A stretch of 40,079 nucleotides of DNA from Acidimicrobiia bacterium (lineage in GTDB: Bacteria > Actinomycetota > Acidimicrobiia > UBA2766), in contig JAIBAC010000010.1 in the NCBI GenBank assembly GCA_019695375.1, forward strand, positions 1-40,079. The letters are read 5' to 3'. Of this stretch, positions 31,456 to 39,844 are shown one piece after another. The notes below the pieces were generated by a model that was given only the letters and a program-made list of their open reading frames with translations, ran no database searches and was not told the origin of the DNA. The stretch's first letter is position 1; each line of letters begins with the position of its first letter. Made by a program: the position numbers and the translations under genes.

Positions 31456-33180
31456 TCAGTCGGCGCCGATGAAGCCTTCGTGTTCGAGGTGGAGCAGCAC
31501 CTGCTGGGCGGCCTCTTCGGGCGTGACGGTCGTCGTGTCGATGGTGAGGTCGGCGTCCTCGGGCACCTCGTACGGGTCGCTGATGCCCGTGAACTCCTTG
31601 ATGATGCCTTCGCGCGCCTTGGCGTAGAGGCCCTTGCGGTCGCGCTGCTCGCACACCTCCAACGGGGTGGCGACGTGGACGAGGACGTAGCCACCGCCGG
31701 TACCCGAGATGACGCTGCGGTTCTCGCGGCGCACCGAGTCGTAGGGGGCGATCGGCGCGCAGATGGCGATGCCGCCGTTCTTGGTGATCTCCGACGCCAC
31801 GTACCCGATGCGCAGGATGTTCAGATCGCGGTGCTCCTTGGAGAAGCCGAGCTCGGAGCTGAGGTTCTTGCGCACTATGTCGCCGTCGAGGAGCGTGACC
31901 GGACGCCCACCCATCTCGAGGAGCTTGACGAGCAGCACGTTCGCGATCGTCGACTTGCCGCTGCCGGAGAGCCCGGTGAAGAAGACCGTGAATCCCTGCT
32001 GGTGGCGCGGCGGGTAGGAGCGACGCAGCTCGGCCGCGACCTCGGGGTATGTGAACCACGACGGGATCTCGCGGCCCTTGGCGAGGCGCTCGCGCAACTC
32101 GGTTCCGCTGATCGAGAGGGTCTTGGTGCCCTCGGGGATCTCGTCCACCGGGGCGTACTCGTCCTCGTCCGGCTTGTACACCATCATCTGGAACGGGACC
32201 ATCGTGACGCCGAGCTCTGCCTCGTGCTTCGCGAGGAGCTGCTGCGCGTCGTAAGGGCCGTAGAAGGGGTTCCCTGCCGAGTCCTTGCCCGGGCCCGCGT
32301 GGTCGCGCCCGACGATGAAGTGGGTGATCCCGTGGTTCTTGCGGATGATCGCGTGCCACACCGCTTCACGCGGGCCGCCCATGCGCATCGCGAGGGGTAG
32401 CAGCGAGAGCTTGGCGGTGTGGGCGGGGTAGTGGCCGAGGAGGGCCTGATAGCAGCGCACCCGCGTGTAGTGGTCGACGTCGCCGGGCTTGGTCATGCCG
32501 ACGACGGGGTGGATGAGGAGGTTCGCCTCGAGCTGCTTGGCGGCGCGCAACGTGAGCTCGGCGTGAGCACGGTGCATCGGGTTGCGGGTCTGGAAGGCCA
32601 CGACCTTGGTCCAGCCCAGCTTCGCGAACTCAGCGCGGACCTCTGCCGGTGTCGCACGCAGCTCGCGGTAGTCGTAGTGCGCAGGCGCCTGGATGCCCTC
32701 GACGCGGCCCCCGAGGTAGACGGGGTTCGCACGGTTCAGCACGTAGTCGACTCCGGGGTGGGTGGCGTCGGTGGTCCCGAACACGGAGCGGGCCTCGGCC
32801 TCGCGGTCGGGCCTGTAGACGTCCTCGACGTGGAGGGCGGCGAGCATGACGCCCTCTTCGTCGCGAAGGGCCACCGTGGAGCCCACCTCGATGCCCTCGG
32901 CGAACTCCTCGGTGACGTCGAGGGTGATCGGCATCGGCCACAACGTCCCGTCCGCGAGGCGCATGTCGGTGCAGACGCGCTGGTGGTCGGCGGAGACCAT
33001 GAAGCCGCGCAGGGGCGAGAAGGCCCCGCTGATCAGGAGCTCGAGGTCGCAGAGCTGTCGAGGCGTGAGGTCCCACGACGGCCATTCCCGCGAGGCAGCC
33101 TTGAGCTCTGCGGCGCGGGCGTCGTCGACGAGGAGATCGACTAGCTCGCCGCCATGGGGCGGGTTCAGGTGGTCTGCCAC
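31456..33180 (-). CDS. sat: Bifunctional sulfate adenylyltransferase / adenylylsulfate kinase
   Basis: Fusion enzyme that activates sulfate to APS and then phosphorylates it to PAPS. The 574-residue product has an N-terminal ATP sulfurylase domain (about 1-385) with FQTRNPMHRAH (the QxRN and HxxH active-site motifs) and VGRDHAGPG, and a C-terminal APS kinase domain (about 395-574) with P-loop GLSGSGKST, LDGDIVR, and KGLYAKAREG. Both sets of motifs look intact. This sulfurylase-kinase order is known from Aquifex and fungi and differs from the separate cysD/cysN-C system. The GTG start has gaaggg upstream. ispH lies 129 nt upstream on the same strand. Confidence 0.94.
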   Translation of the reverse strand: MADHLNPPHGGELVDLLVDDARAAELKAASREWPSWDLTPRQLCDLELLISGAFSPLRGFMVSADHQRVCTDMRLADGTLWPMPITLDVTEEFAEGIEVGSTVALRDEEGVMLAALHVEDVYRPDREAEARSVFGTTDATHPGVDYVLNRANPVYLGGRVEGIQAPAHYDYRELRATPAEVRAEFAKLGWTKVVAFQTRNPMHRAHAELTLRAAKQLEANLLIHPVVGMTKPGDVDHYTRVRCYQALLGHYPAHTAKLSLLPLAMRMGGPREAVWHAIIRKNHGITHFIVGRDHAGPGKDSAGNPFYGPYDAQQLLAKHEAELGVTMVPFQMMVYKPDEDEYAPVDEIPEGTKTLSISGTELRERLAKGREIPSWFTYPEVAAELRRSYPPRHQQGFTVFFTGLSGSGKSTIANVLLVKLLEMGGRPVTLLDGDIVRKNLSSELGFSKEHRDLNILRIGYVASEITKNGGIAICAPIAPYDSVRRENRSVISGTGGGYVLVHVATPLEVCEQRDRKGLYAKAREGIIKEFTGISDPYEVPEDADLTIDTTTVTPEEAAQQVLLHLEHEGFIGAD

Positions 33181-33241
33181 GAGGGTTCCCTTCTGGAGAT
33201 GCGGTACGTAGGGCTGTGAGCGCGCCGCCGCGGCGACGGGG

Positions 33242-33265
33242 TCGGGGGAGCGCCCCGAGAGTCTA
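33242..33265 (-). promoter_or_regulatory. Candidate promoter and leader hairpin for the sulfurylase gene
   Basis: On the minus strand TAGACT (33265-33260) is a good -10 match; transcription would begin near 33253, giving a leader of about 73 nt. Immediately there, arms tcgggg (33242-33247) and ccccga (33253-33258) can form a hairpin. The sulfurylase gene therefore need not depend on read-through from ispH. Confidence 0.4.
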
Positions 33266-33309
33266 TCGGCAGGTGCGGTGGCCGGATCAGGCGTACGGCC
33301 CGCGACCTG

Positions 33310-34401
33310 CTACTCGACGGCTTCTGCGGTGTCGAGGCCTGCAAGCACGTCGGCGGCGCTGTGGGACCTGTCCGAGCCGGGAGTGCCGGAACCGCCGGTA
33401 CGGCCGGTCGTCGCGCCGACGAGCACGTCGAGCGCTCGGATCAGGTCGCGCAGCTCCCTCGGGAGCGGGAAGTACTCGTCCTCGTCGGTGACGCGGCGGT
33501 ACTCGACCTCGCGTGGCCGAAGGCGCTCGACGACCGCTCTCACCACGCTCTCGGGCGCCGACGCCCCTGCGGTGACGGCGATCCGGCGCGCTCCCGCCAG
33601 CAGGCGGTCGTCGATGTCCTCGGGGCCGTCGATGCGGACCGAGCCGGGGGCACCGGACGCGCGGGCCGTGCGCACCAGCGCCTGCGTGTTGGACGAGTTC
33701 TCGCTGCCGATCACGAGCACGATGTCGCAGTCGGCCGCGACATCACGCACTGCCGCCTGCCGGTTCGTCGTCGCGAAGCAGAGGTCGGAGCGGCCCGGCG
33801 TCCAGAGGTCGGGGAAGCGCTCGCGTGCCGCGTCGAGGATCTCGGACCACTCACCGTGGGCGAGGGTCGTCTGCGCGAGCAAGGCCACCTTGCCGGCACC
33901 AGCCCGCATGGACAGTGCCTCGACGTCGGCCGCCTTCTCGACGAGATGCATCGACTGCGGCGCCTCGGCCATGGTCCCGATCGCTTCGTCGTGGCCGGCA
34001 TGACCGACGTAGATGATGTCGAAACCGGCGGCCGCACGCTTGCGCGCCTCGTGGTGGACCTTGGTCACGAGCGGACACACGGCGTCGACGACGACTCCGC
34101 CTCCGGCACGGGCAGCGGCCACGACCTCCGGCGCCGATCCGTGGGCGGACAACATGAGCGGACTGCCCGCCGGGACCTCGGACACGTCGTCGACGAAGAC
34201 CACGCCGGCCGCTTCGAACGCCTCGACCACCAAACCGTTGTGGACGATCTCGTGGTAGCAGTACACGGGTGGCTCGAACACGCGCAGCATCCAGCCGAGC
34301 GAGTTGATCGCCATCTCGACTCCAGCGCAGAAGCCCCGCGGTTCGCAGACGACGACCCGTTCGACCCCGGGAATGTGATTGCTCTCGGTCTCGGCGGTCA
34401 C
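33310..34401 (-). CDS. ispH: 4-hydroxy-3-methylbut-2-enyl diphosphate reductase
   Basis: Last enzyme of the MEP isoprenoid pathway, an iron-sulfur reductase making IPP and DMAPP. The 363-residue product carries the three cluster cysteines in CEPRGFCAGVEMA (Cys25 the ligand), DAVCPLVTKVH and LCFATTNRQ, plus HGSAPEV and SENSSNT. A C-terminal extension of about 45 residues after the family core makes it longer than the E. coli enzyme (316). The GTG at 34401 lacks a ribosome binding site and is 6 nt after a TAnnnT hexamer. The frame stays open to 35676, but that part is a shadow of the DUF512 gene. The isoprenoid product could feed carotenoid metabolism. Confidence 0.95.
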   Translation of the reverse strand: MTAETESNHIPGVERVVVCEPRGFCAGVEMAINSLGWMLRVFEPPVYCYHEIVHNGLVVEAFEAAGVVFVDDVSEVPAGSPLMLSAHGSAPEVVAAARAGGGVVVDAVCPLVTKVHHEARKRAAAGFDIIYVGHAGHDEAIGTMAEAPQSMHLVEKAADVEALSMRAGAGKVALLAQTTLAHGEWSEILDAARERFPDLWTPGRSDLCFATTNRQAAVRDVAADCDIVLVIGSENSSNTQALVRTARASGAPGSVRIDGPEDIDDRLLAGARRIAVTAGASAPESVVRAVVERLRPREVEYRRVTDEDEYFPLPRELRDLIRALDVLVGATTGRTGGSGTPGSDRSHSAADVLAGLDTAEAVE

Positions 34402-34407
34402 GGCTGA

Positions 34408-34413
34408 AGGGTA
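34408..34413 (-). promoter_or_regulatory. Candidate -10 element for leaderless ispH
   Basis: On the minus strand TACCCT ends 6 nt before the GTG start at 34401, and no Shine-Dalgarno sequence fits in the gap, so a leaderless transcript is likely. It forms a divergent pair with the element at 34468-34473. Confidence 0.4.
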
Positions 34414-34467
34414 GGCGTCCCTCTGCGGTGGGAGCCGGGCGCCTGCTGCGCGGGCGGCCTCGATCGG

Positions 34468-34473
34468 TAACCT
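34468..34473 (+). promoter_or_regulatory. Candidate -10 element for the DUF512 gene
   Basis: TAACCT fits TAnnnT and lies 9 nt before the TTG at 34483, again with no ribosome binding site between them. A very short leader or a leaderless transcript is expected. Confidence 0.4.
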
Positions 34474-34482
34474 GAGCGCGTC

Positions 34483-35793
34483 TTGCGGATCCGCATCGCG
34501 TCCATCGCCGCCGACTCGCCTGCCTGCGCATCCGGCCTGCGCGCGGGCGACGAGATCGACACCGTCTCCGGCGTCCGTCCCCGTGACGTCCTCGACTACG
34601 CGCGGCTCTCGGCCGATCCGGACGCCGAGGCCGTCCTCGGTGACGGCCGCACGGTCCCGGTCGCGGCTCTGAGCGGCGCGACCCTCGACGATGCCGTCTT
34701 CGACGGTGTCAAGACCTGCGACAACCACTGCTCCTTCTGCTTCATCTACCAGCTGCCCAAGCAGATGCGTCCGAGCCTCTACCTCAAGGACGACGACTAC
34801 CGCCTCTCGGCGATGTACGGGAACTTCACGACCCTCACGCGTTTCACCGAAGCCGACCTCGAGCGTGTCCTCGACGAGCGCATCGAGCCGCTGCACGTGA
34901 GCATCCATGCGACCGATCCGCACGTGCGTGCCGGCATGTTGCGCAACCCGAAGGGCGGCATGAGCCTGCGCTGGTTGCGGGCGGTGCTCGACGCCGGACT
35001 CGAGGTCCACGGCCAGGTCGTGTGCTGCCCCGGAGTCAACGACGCCGACGTCCTCGACGCCACGATCGCCGCCCTGCTCGCCGGCTACCCCGAGCTCGCC
35101 TCGGTCGGCGTCGTCCCGTTGGGGGTGAGCCGCTTCAACTCCGAGGACGGTCTGCGTGCGCCGACACCCGACGATGCCAGTGCGACGCTCGAGGCCATCC
35201 ACGCGTGGCAGGCCGTCGCGCTGGAGCGCCTCGGACGCCGCCTCGTGTTCGCATCGGACGAGTGGTACCTCGTGGCCGGTGTCGGCTTCCCGGCGGCGCA
35301 CGAGTACGAGGGGTTCCCCCAGCACGAGAACGGCATAGGGATGGCGCGGGCGCTCGAGGCCGACCTGACGCCGGCACCCGGACGCGCGGTGGGTGCGCCG
35401 GCTTGGGGCTACCGGGCGGAGCGAACCCCGGATGCGGCGTCGGTGTCCGCCCGGCGTGGGGCCACACGTGTGGCGATCATGAGCGGTGAGCTCGGCGCTC
35501 GGGTGGTGGCGCTGCTCGTCGCCGACCGCAGCGACGTCGACGTCGTCGCCGTCCCGAACCGGTTCTTCGGCGGCAACGTCGGCGTCACGGGCCTCCTCAC
35601 CGGCACCGATCTCGCGCACGCGATCTCTGCACTCGATCCTGGCGTGGAGGCCGTCGTGCCCGACGTCGTGTTCCACGAGGGCCGCACCCTCGACGAGTGG
35701 TCGGCCGAGGACCTCGCGTCCCGCACCGGCCGCGCTGTGCGCGTCGTCACCACAGATGCCGCCGGGCTGCGAACAGCGGTGGGTTCCGGGTGA
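34483..35793 (+). CDS. DUF512 family protein (PDZ-like plus radical-SAM-like domains)
   Basis: A 436-residue protein of a widespread but poorly characterised family. The N-terminus is a PDZ-like module (IASIAADSPACASGLRAGDE, about 4-23). The centre has the cysteine motif CDNHCSFCFIYQLPKQMR (about 80-97), which resembles a radical SAM cluster-binding loop, followed by LHVSIHATDPHVR. The C-terminus is the DUF512 domain. The TTG start matches the family's usual beginning directly at the PDZ segment. It overlaps der by 4 nt (GTGA); the DUF512-der pairing is common and hints at a link to ribosome maturation, but the reaction is unknown. Confidence 0.87.
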   Translation: MRIRIASIAADSPACASGLRAGDEIDTVSGVRPRDVLDYARLSADPDAEAVLGDGRTVPVAALSGATLDDAVFDGVKTCDNHCSFCFIYQLPKQMRPSLYLKDDDYRLSAMYGNFTTLTRFTEADLERVLDERIEPLHVSIHATDPHVRAGMLRNPKGGMSLRWLRAVLDAGLEVHGQVVCCPGVNDADVLDATIAALLAGYPELASVGVVPLGVSRFNSEDGLRAPTPDDASATLEAIHAWQAVALERLGRRLVFASDEWYLVAGVGFPAAHEYEGFPQHENGIGMARALEADLTPAPGRAVGAPAWGYRAERTPDAASVSARRGATRVAIMSGELGARVVALLVADRSDVDVVAVPNRFFGGNVGVTGLLTGTDLAHAISALDPGVEAVVPDVVFHEGRTLDEWSAEDLASRTGRAVRVVTTDAAGLRTAVGSG

Positions 35794-37121
35794 CCGCGGT
35801 GCTGCCCCGGGTCGCGATCGTCGGCCGCCCCAACGTGGGCAAGTCGACGCTGCTCAACCGCTTCGTGGGCAAGCGCGTGGCGATCGTCCAGGAGCGGCCG
35901 GGCGTCACCCGCGACCGCGGTGAGCACGAGGTCGATTGGTGCGGGAGGCGCTTCCTCGTCATCGACACGGGCGGATGGCAGGCGCGCCCGGACGACCCGA
36001 TCGACACCGCGATCCGTGAGCAGGCCGAGCGTGCGATCAAGGGCGCCGACGTCGCTCTCTTCGTCATCGACGCGCAGGTCGGCGTCACCGGAGAGGACGA
36101 CGAGGCGGCGCGCCTCCTGCTCAGAGCCGGCATACCCACGCTGCTGGTCGCCAACAAGGTCGACGGTCCCGTGGGTCACGCCGATCTCTCCGACCTGTAC
36201 GGCCTCGGCCTCGGCGACCCGATCCCGGTCTCCGCTCTGCACGGCCGCTACTCGGGTGACCTCCTGGACAAGGTCCTCGAGGTCCTGCCCGAGGTGGACG
36301 ACGCCGTCGGGGTCGACGCCGGCGCGGAGGCGTCCATCGCGATCGTGGGCCGGCCCAACGTGGGCAAGTCGACGCTGTTCAACCGCCTCGCGGGCGACGA
36401 GCGCTCGATCGTGCACGACATGCCCGGCACCACAAGGGACACCGTCGACACGCTCGTCGAGCTCGACGGGACGACGTATCGCTTCGTCGACACCGCGGGC
36501 CTGCGCCGGCGCTCTCGCGTCGACGACGAGACCGAGTACTACAGCCGAGTCCGCGCGTTGAGAGCGCTCGAGCGCGCCGACGTCGCCCTGCTCGTCGTAG
36601 ATGCGACCGAGGGCGTCACGTTCGCCGACCAGAAGGTCGCCGAAGAGGTGCTGGCGGCGGGCAAGGCGGTCGTCGTCCTCTTGAACAAATGGGACCTGCT
36701 CGACGCGGACGCCAAAGCCGCAGCCGCCGACACGGTCACCGACGAACTGCGCTTCCTGGACTGGGCACCGGTGCTTCGCATCTCGGCACTCACGGGCGCG
36801 AACGTCAAGCGCCTCGCCGCCACGCTGTCGCAGGTGCTCGACGAGTTCCGCCGCCGTGTGCCCACCCACGTTCTCACGAAGGTCGTCGAGGAGGCGCAGC
36901 AGCGCCATCCACCGCCGCTCATCAAAGGGAAGCGGCCCACGCGGATCCGTTACGCCACCCAGCCACGTGCGGAGCCGCCGATGTTCGTGATGTTCGCCAA
37001 CCGCCGCCTGCAGACCGACTACCTGCGCTATCTCGAGCACCGCCTACGCGCGCAGTTCGGCTTCGCCGGCACGCCGGTGCGCATCAGGGTCAAGGTCAAC
37101 GAGCCGAAGACGAAAGGGTGA
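35790..37121 (+). CDS. der: Ribosome biogenesis GTPase Der (EngA)
   Basis: Double-GTPase needed for 50S subunit assembly, 443 residues. Two tandem G domains each carry GRPNVGKST (about 10-18 and 185-193), G3 DTGGW and DTAGL, and G4 NKVD and NKWD. The C-terminal KH-like domain contains PPLIKGKRPTRIRYATQ and FVMFANR, then the final PVRIRVKVNEPKTKG. GTG start overlapping the DUF512 gene. The HMG-CoA lyase gene starts 5 nt after its stop. Confidence 0.96.
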   Translation: MTAVLPRVAIVGRPNVGKSTLLNRFVGKRVAIVQERPGVTRDRGEHEVDWCGRRFLVIDTGGWQARPDDPIDTAIREQAERAIKGADVALFVIDAQVGVTGEDDEAARLLLRAGIPTLLVANKVDGPVGHADLSDLYGLGLGDPIPVSALHGRYSGDLLDKVLEVLPEVDDAVGVDAGAEASIAIVGRPNVGKSTLFNRLAGDERSIVHDMPGTTRDTVDTLVELDGTTYRFVDTAGLRRRSRVDDETEYYSRVRALRALERADVALLVVDATEGVTFADQKVAEEVLAAGKAVVVLLNKWDLLDADAKAAAADTVTDELRFLDWAPVLRISALTGANVKRLAATLSQVLDEFRRRVPTHVLTKVVEEAQQRHPPPLIKGKRPTRIRYATQPRAEPPMFVMFANRRLQTDYLRYLEHRLRAQFGFAGTPVRIRVKVNEPKTKG

Positions 37122-37126
37122 GGCAG

Positions 37127-38047
37127 ATGGTCCAGACCCCGGCGAAGCTCCCGAACAGCGCGACCGTGAGGGAGGTCGGCCCCCGTGACGGACTCCAGAA
37201 CGAGGAGCCCGTCGCAGTCGCCGACCGCGTGCGCCTCGTCGATGCCCTGAGCCGCACGGGCCTGCGCCGCATCGAGGTCGGCGCCTTCGTGCACCCGGAC
37301 GCGATCCCGCCGATGGCCGGCAGCGAGGAGGTGTTCGCGCGGATCGAGCGCGTCCCGGGCGTGCGCTACACGGCTCTCGTCCCGAACGCACGCGGCGTGG
37401 AACGGGCGTTCGCAGCCGGCGCGGACGAGGTCGAGGTCGTGGTGTCCGCGTCGACCACCCACAACGAGCGCAACGTGAGGCGCACCACCGAGGAGTCGAT
37501 GAAAGCGGTGCCTGCGCTCGTGACGATGGCGCACGACGCGGCCATCCCGGTGCAGGGCATCGTGGCCACCGCGTTCGGCTGCCCGTACGAAGGAGACGTG
37601 GACCCAATCCGCGTCGCGGCACTGGTGCACGCCTACCTCGACGCGGGTTGCGACTCCGTCTGCCTCGGCGACACGACCGGGATGGCGACGCCGACACGCG
37701 TCTGGGACGTGATCGGCAGGCTGCCGGCGTGCGACCTGACGCTGCATCTGCACAACACGCGGGGGACGGGCCTCGCCAACGTCCTGGCCGCGCTCGAGGC
37801 CGGGGTCACGAACTACGACGCGAGCGTTGGCGGCATGGGGGGCTGCCCGTATGCGCCGGGTGCGACGGGCAACATCGTGACCGAGGACCTCGTCCACATG
37901 CTCGAGGACATGGGTGTCGACACCGGAGTCGACCTAGGCGCCCTCGTGGCGTGTGCGGCGATGGCCGAGGAGATCGTCGGCCGCGAGCTCCCGAGCCAGG
38001 TCCTGCGGGCCGGCCCCCGAACCGCTGCCACGGCGGCCGCCCGATGA
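37127..38047 (+). CDS. Hydroxymethylglutaryl-CoA lyase
   Basis: TIM-barrel lyase that cleaves HMG-CoA to acetoacetate and acetyl-CoA, the last step of leucine breakdown. The 306-residue product has the N-terminal VREVGPRDGLQNE (catalytic Arg-Asp pair), LHLHNTRG (metal-binding His-x-His) and the family signature GGMGGCPYAPGATGN with the active-site cysteine. The ATG has gtgagg just upstream and is 5 nt after der. Its stop overlaps the carboxyltransferase ATG (ATGA), placing two steps of one pathway in a single transcript. Confidence 0.94.
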   Translation: MVQTPAKLPNSATVREVGPRDGLQNEEPVAVADRVRLVDALSRTGLRRIEVGAFVHPDAIPPMAGSEEVFARIERVPGVRYTALVPNARGVERAFAAGADEVEVVVSASTTHNERNVRRTTEESMKAVPALVTMAHDAAIPVQGIVATAFGCPYEGDVDPIRVAALVHAYLDAGCDSVCLGDTTGMATPTRVWDVIGRLPACDLTLHLHNTRGTGLANVLAALEAGVTNYDASVGGMGGCPYAPGATGNIVTEDLVHMLEDMGVDTGVDLGALVACAAMAEEIVGRELPSQVLRAGPRTAATAAAR

Positions 38048-39567
38048 CACACGACTGGCAGGCACTCGCCGCCGAGGTCGACGCAGGCGGCAGTCCGAAA
38101 GCGCACGAGAAGCTGCGCTCGCAGAACAAGCTGTTCGTGCGCGATCGGCTCGAACTCCTGCTCGACGAGGGCTCCCTCGTCGAGGACGGCCGCTACGCCA
38201 ACGCGCTCGCGGGGGACCTGCCGGCGGACGGAGTCGTGACCGGTACCGGGCGCGTCAACGGCCGTCCCGTGGCGGTGATGGCGAACGACCCCACGGTCAA
38301 GGCCGGCTCCTGGGGTGCGCGCACGGTCGAGAAGATCGTGCGCATCACCGAGGTCGCCTACCGCGACGCGATCCCGATCGTGTACCTCGTCGACTCGGCC
38401 GGCGCCCGCATCACCGATCAGGTCGACCTCTTCCCCGGCCGCCGCGGCGCCGGACGCATCTTCCACAACCAGGTGCGCCTGTCCGGCCGCGTGCCGCAGA
38501 TCTGCTGTCTGTTCGGTCCTTCGGCTGCCGGCGGCGCGTACATCCCCGCGTTCTGCGACGTCGTCATCATGGTCGACGGCAACGCTTCGATGTACCTCGG
38601 CTCGCCTCGTATGGCCGAGATGGTCATCGGCGAACACGTCGACCTCGAGGAGATGGGCGGCGCGCGGATGCACACGACCGAGTCGGGCTGCGGCGACTTC
38701 CTCGTCGCCGACGACGCCGAGGCGATCGAGGTCGCGCAGCGCTACCTGGCGTACATGCCGCAGAACTGGCGTCTGCTGCCGCCCGCCGAGCCTGCCGTGG
38801 CGCCGGCGACCGAGACGTCGCGCATCGCCGAGCTCGTCCCGGCCGACGACCGTGACGTCTACGACGTGCGCGACGTGATCGAGGCGACTGTGGACGCCGA
38901 CAGCTTCCTCGAGGTCAAAGAAGGCTGGGCACCCGAGCTCGTCATCGGGTTCGCCCGGCTCGAGGGTGCCTCGATCGGCGTGGTGGCGAACCAGCCCGAG
39001 GTCCTCGGTGGTGTGCTCTTCGTCGACAGCGCCGACAAGGCCGCTCGATTCATCTGGCTCTGCGACGCCTTCAACCTGCCGCTCGTGTTCCTCGCCGATG
39101 TTCCCGGCTTCATGATCGGCAGCGCCGTCGAGCGCGCCGGGATCATCCGCCACGGCGCCAAGATGATCACAGCAGTGAGCGAGGCGACGGTGCCCAAGGT
39201 CTGCGTCGTCCTGCGGAAGGCCTTCGGCGCGGGCCTGTACGCGATGTCGGGGCCCGGCTTCGCGCCGGAGGCGACGCTGGCACTGCCGACGGCGCAGATC
39301 GCGGTCATGGGACCCGAGGCTGCGGTCAACGCCGTCTACTACAACAAGATCCGCGAGCTCCCCGAGTCCGAACGCGAGGCGTTCGTCGCAGCGAGACGTG
39401 AGGAGTACGCGGCCGACATCGACCTCCTGCGCCTCGCGTCGGAGAACGTCGTCGACGCGGTCGTCGATCCCGCGGACCTGCGGTCCGAGCTCGCGAGACG
39501 CCTGTCGAACTCGGCGTGGAAGGACCGCCAGTTCTCGGACCGCCGTCACGGCGTCCCCCCGGTCTGA
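38044..39567 (+). CDS. Acyl-CoA carboxylase carboxyltransferase (beta) subunit, probably methylcrotonyl-CoA type
   Basis: Transfers carboxyl from carboxybiotin to an acyl-CoA; 507 residues, normal for the family. Both crotonase-fold halves are present, with oxyanion-hole glycines in GPSAAGGAYIPAF and later in KAFGAGLYAM, plus YLAYMPQNW between them. The AGGAYIPA form and the adjacent HMG-CoA lyase suggest 3-methylcrotonyl-CoA carboxylase of the leucine pathway; propionyl-CoA or geranyl-CoA are alternatives. No biotin-carrying alpha subunit is in the window. The frame extends back to 37648 as a shadow. Confidence 0.92.
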   Translation: MTHDWQALAAEVDAGGSPKAHEKLRSQNKLFVRDRLELLLDEGSLVEDGRYANALAGDLPADGVVTGTGRVNGRPVAVMANDPTVKAGSWGARTVEKIVRITEVAYRDAIPIVYLVDSAGARITDQVDLFPGRRGAGRIFHNQVRLSGRVPQICCLFGPSAAGGAYIPAFCDVVIMVDGNASMYLGSPRMAEMVIGEHVDLEEMGGARMHTTESGCGDFLVADDAEAIEVAQRYLAYMPQNWRLLPPAEPAVAPATETSRIAELVPADDRDVYDVRDVIEATVDADSFLEVKEGWAPELVIGFARLEGASIGVVANQPEVLGGVLFVDSADKAARFIWLCDAFNLPLVFLADVPGFMIGSAVERAGIIRHGAKMITAVSEATVPKVCVVLRKAFGAGLYAMSGPGFAPEATLALPTAQIAVMGPEAAVNAVYYNKIRELPESEREAFVAARREEYAADIDLLRLASENVVDAVVDPADLRSELARRLSNSAWKDRQFSDRRHGVPPV

Positions 39568-39821
39568 CCCGAACCCCGACGTGGGGACGTGGATCGGCGT
39601 GAGAGCGCGTTTCGCGTCCCCACGTCCGTTCGGGTCGCACACGTGGGGACGTGGATCGGTGTGAGAGCGCGTTTCGCGTCCCCACGTCCGTTCGGGCCCC
39701 CCGACGTGGGGACGTGGATCGGCGTGAGAGCGCGTTTCGCGTCCCCACGTCCGTTCGGGCTGCACACGTGGGGACGTGGATCGGCGTGAGAGCGCGTTTC
39801 GCGTCCCCACGTCCGTTCGGG
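39568..39821. repeat. Four near-identical 56-bp palindromic repeats in tandem
   Basis: Copies lie at 39579-39634, 39641-39696, 39704-39759 and 39766-39821, separated by 6, 7 and 6 nt (tcgcac, ccccccg, ctgcac). The only difference seen is T for C at position 20 of copy 2. Each copy begins acgtggggacg and has the complement cgtccccacgt near its end, so each can fold into a stem of 11 bp or more with a loop of about 25 nt, followed by ccgttcggg. The array is preceded by cccgaac (39568-39574), the complement of the copy-end gttcggg. It fills the gap between the carboxyltransferase gene and the last gene. Confidence 0.93.
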
Positions 39822-39832
39822 ACGCGGGTGAG

Positions 39833-39838
39833 TAGGTT
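39833..39838 (+). promoter_or_regulatory. Candidate -10 element for leaderless last gene
   Basis: TAGGTT fits TAnnnT and ends 6 nt before the ATG at 39845. There is no ribosome binding site in between. Any -35 region would fall inside the last repeat copy. Confidence 0.45.
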
Positions 39839-39844
39839 CAGCCC

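Noticed and set aside
34402-35676. Fusion of ispH with a longer upstream reading frame
   Set aside because: The upstream part is antisense to the DUF512 gene and lacks motifs; IspH similarity starts near 34365.
35409-37040. Long minus-strand open frame opposite der
   Set aside because: The plus strand encodes an unmistakable double GTPase; the antisense product is low-complexity and unlike any protein I know.
37813-39810. Long minus-strand open frame across the carboxyltransferase gene and the repeat array
   Set aside because: The repeated peptide at its start is only the translation of the 56-bp repeats, and the rest is antisense to a clear enzyme.
39568-39821. CRISPR array
   Set aside because: Repeats of 56 bp are too long and spacers of 6-7 nt far too short, and there are no cas genes in the window.
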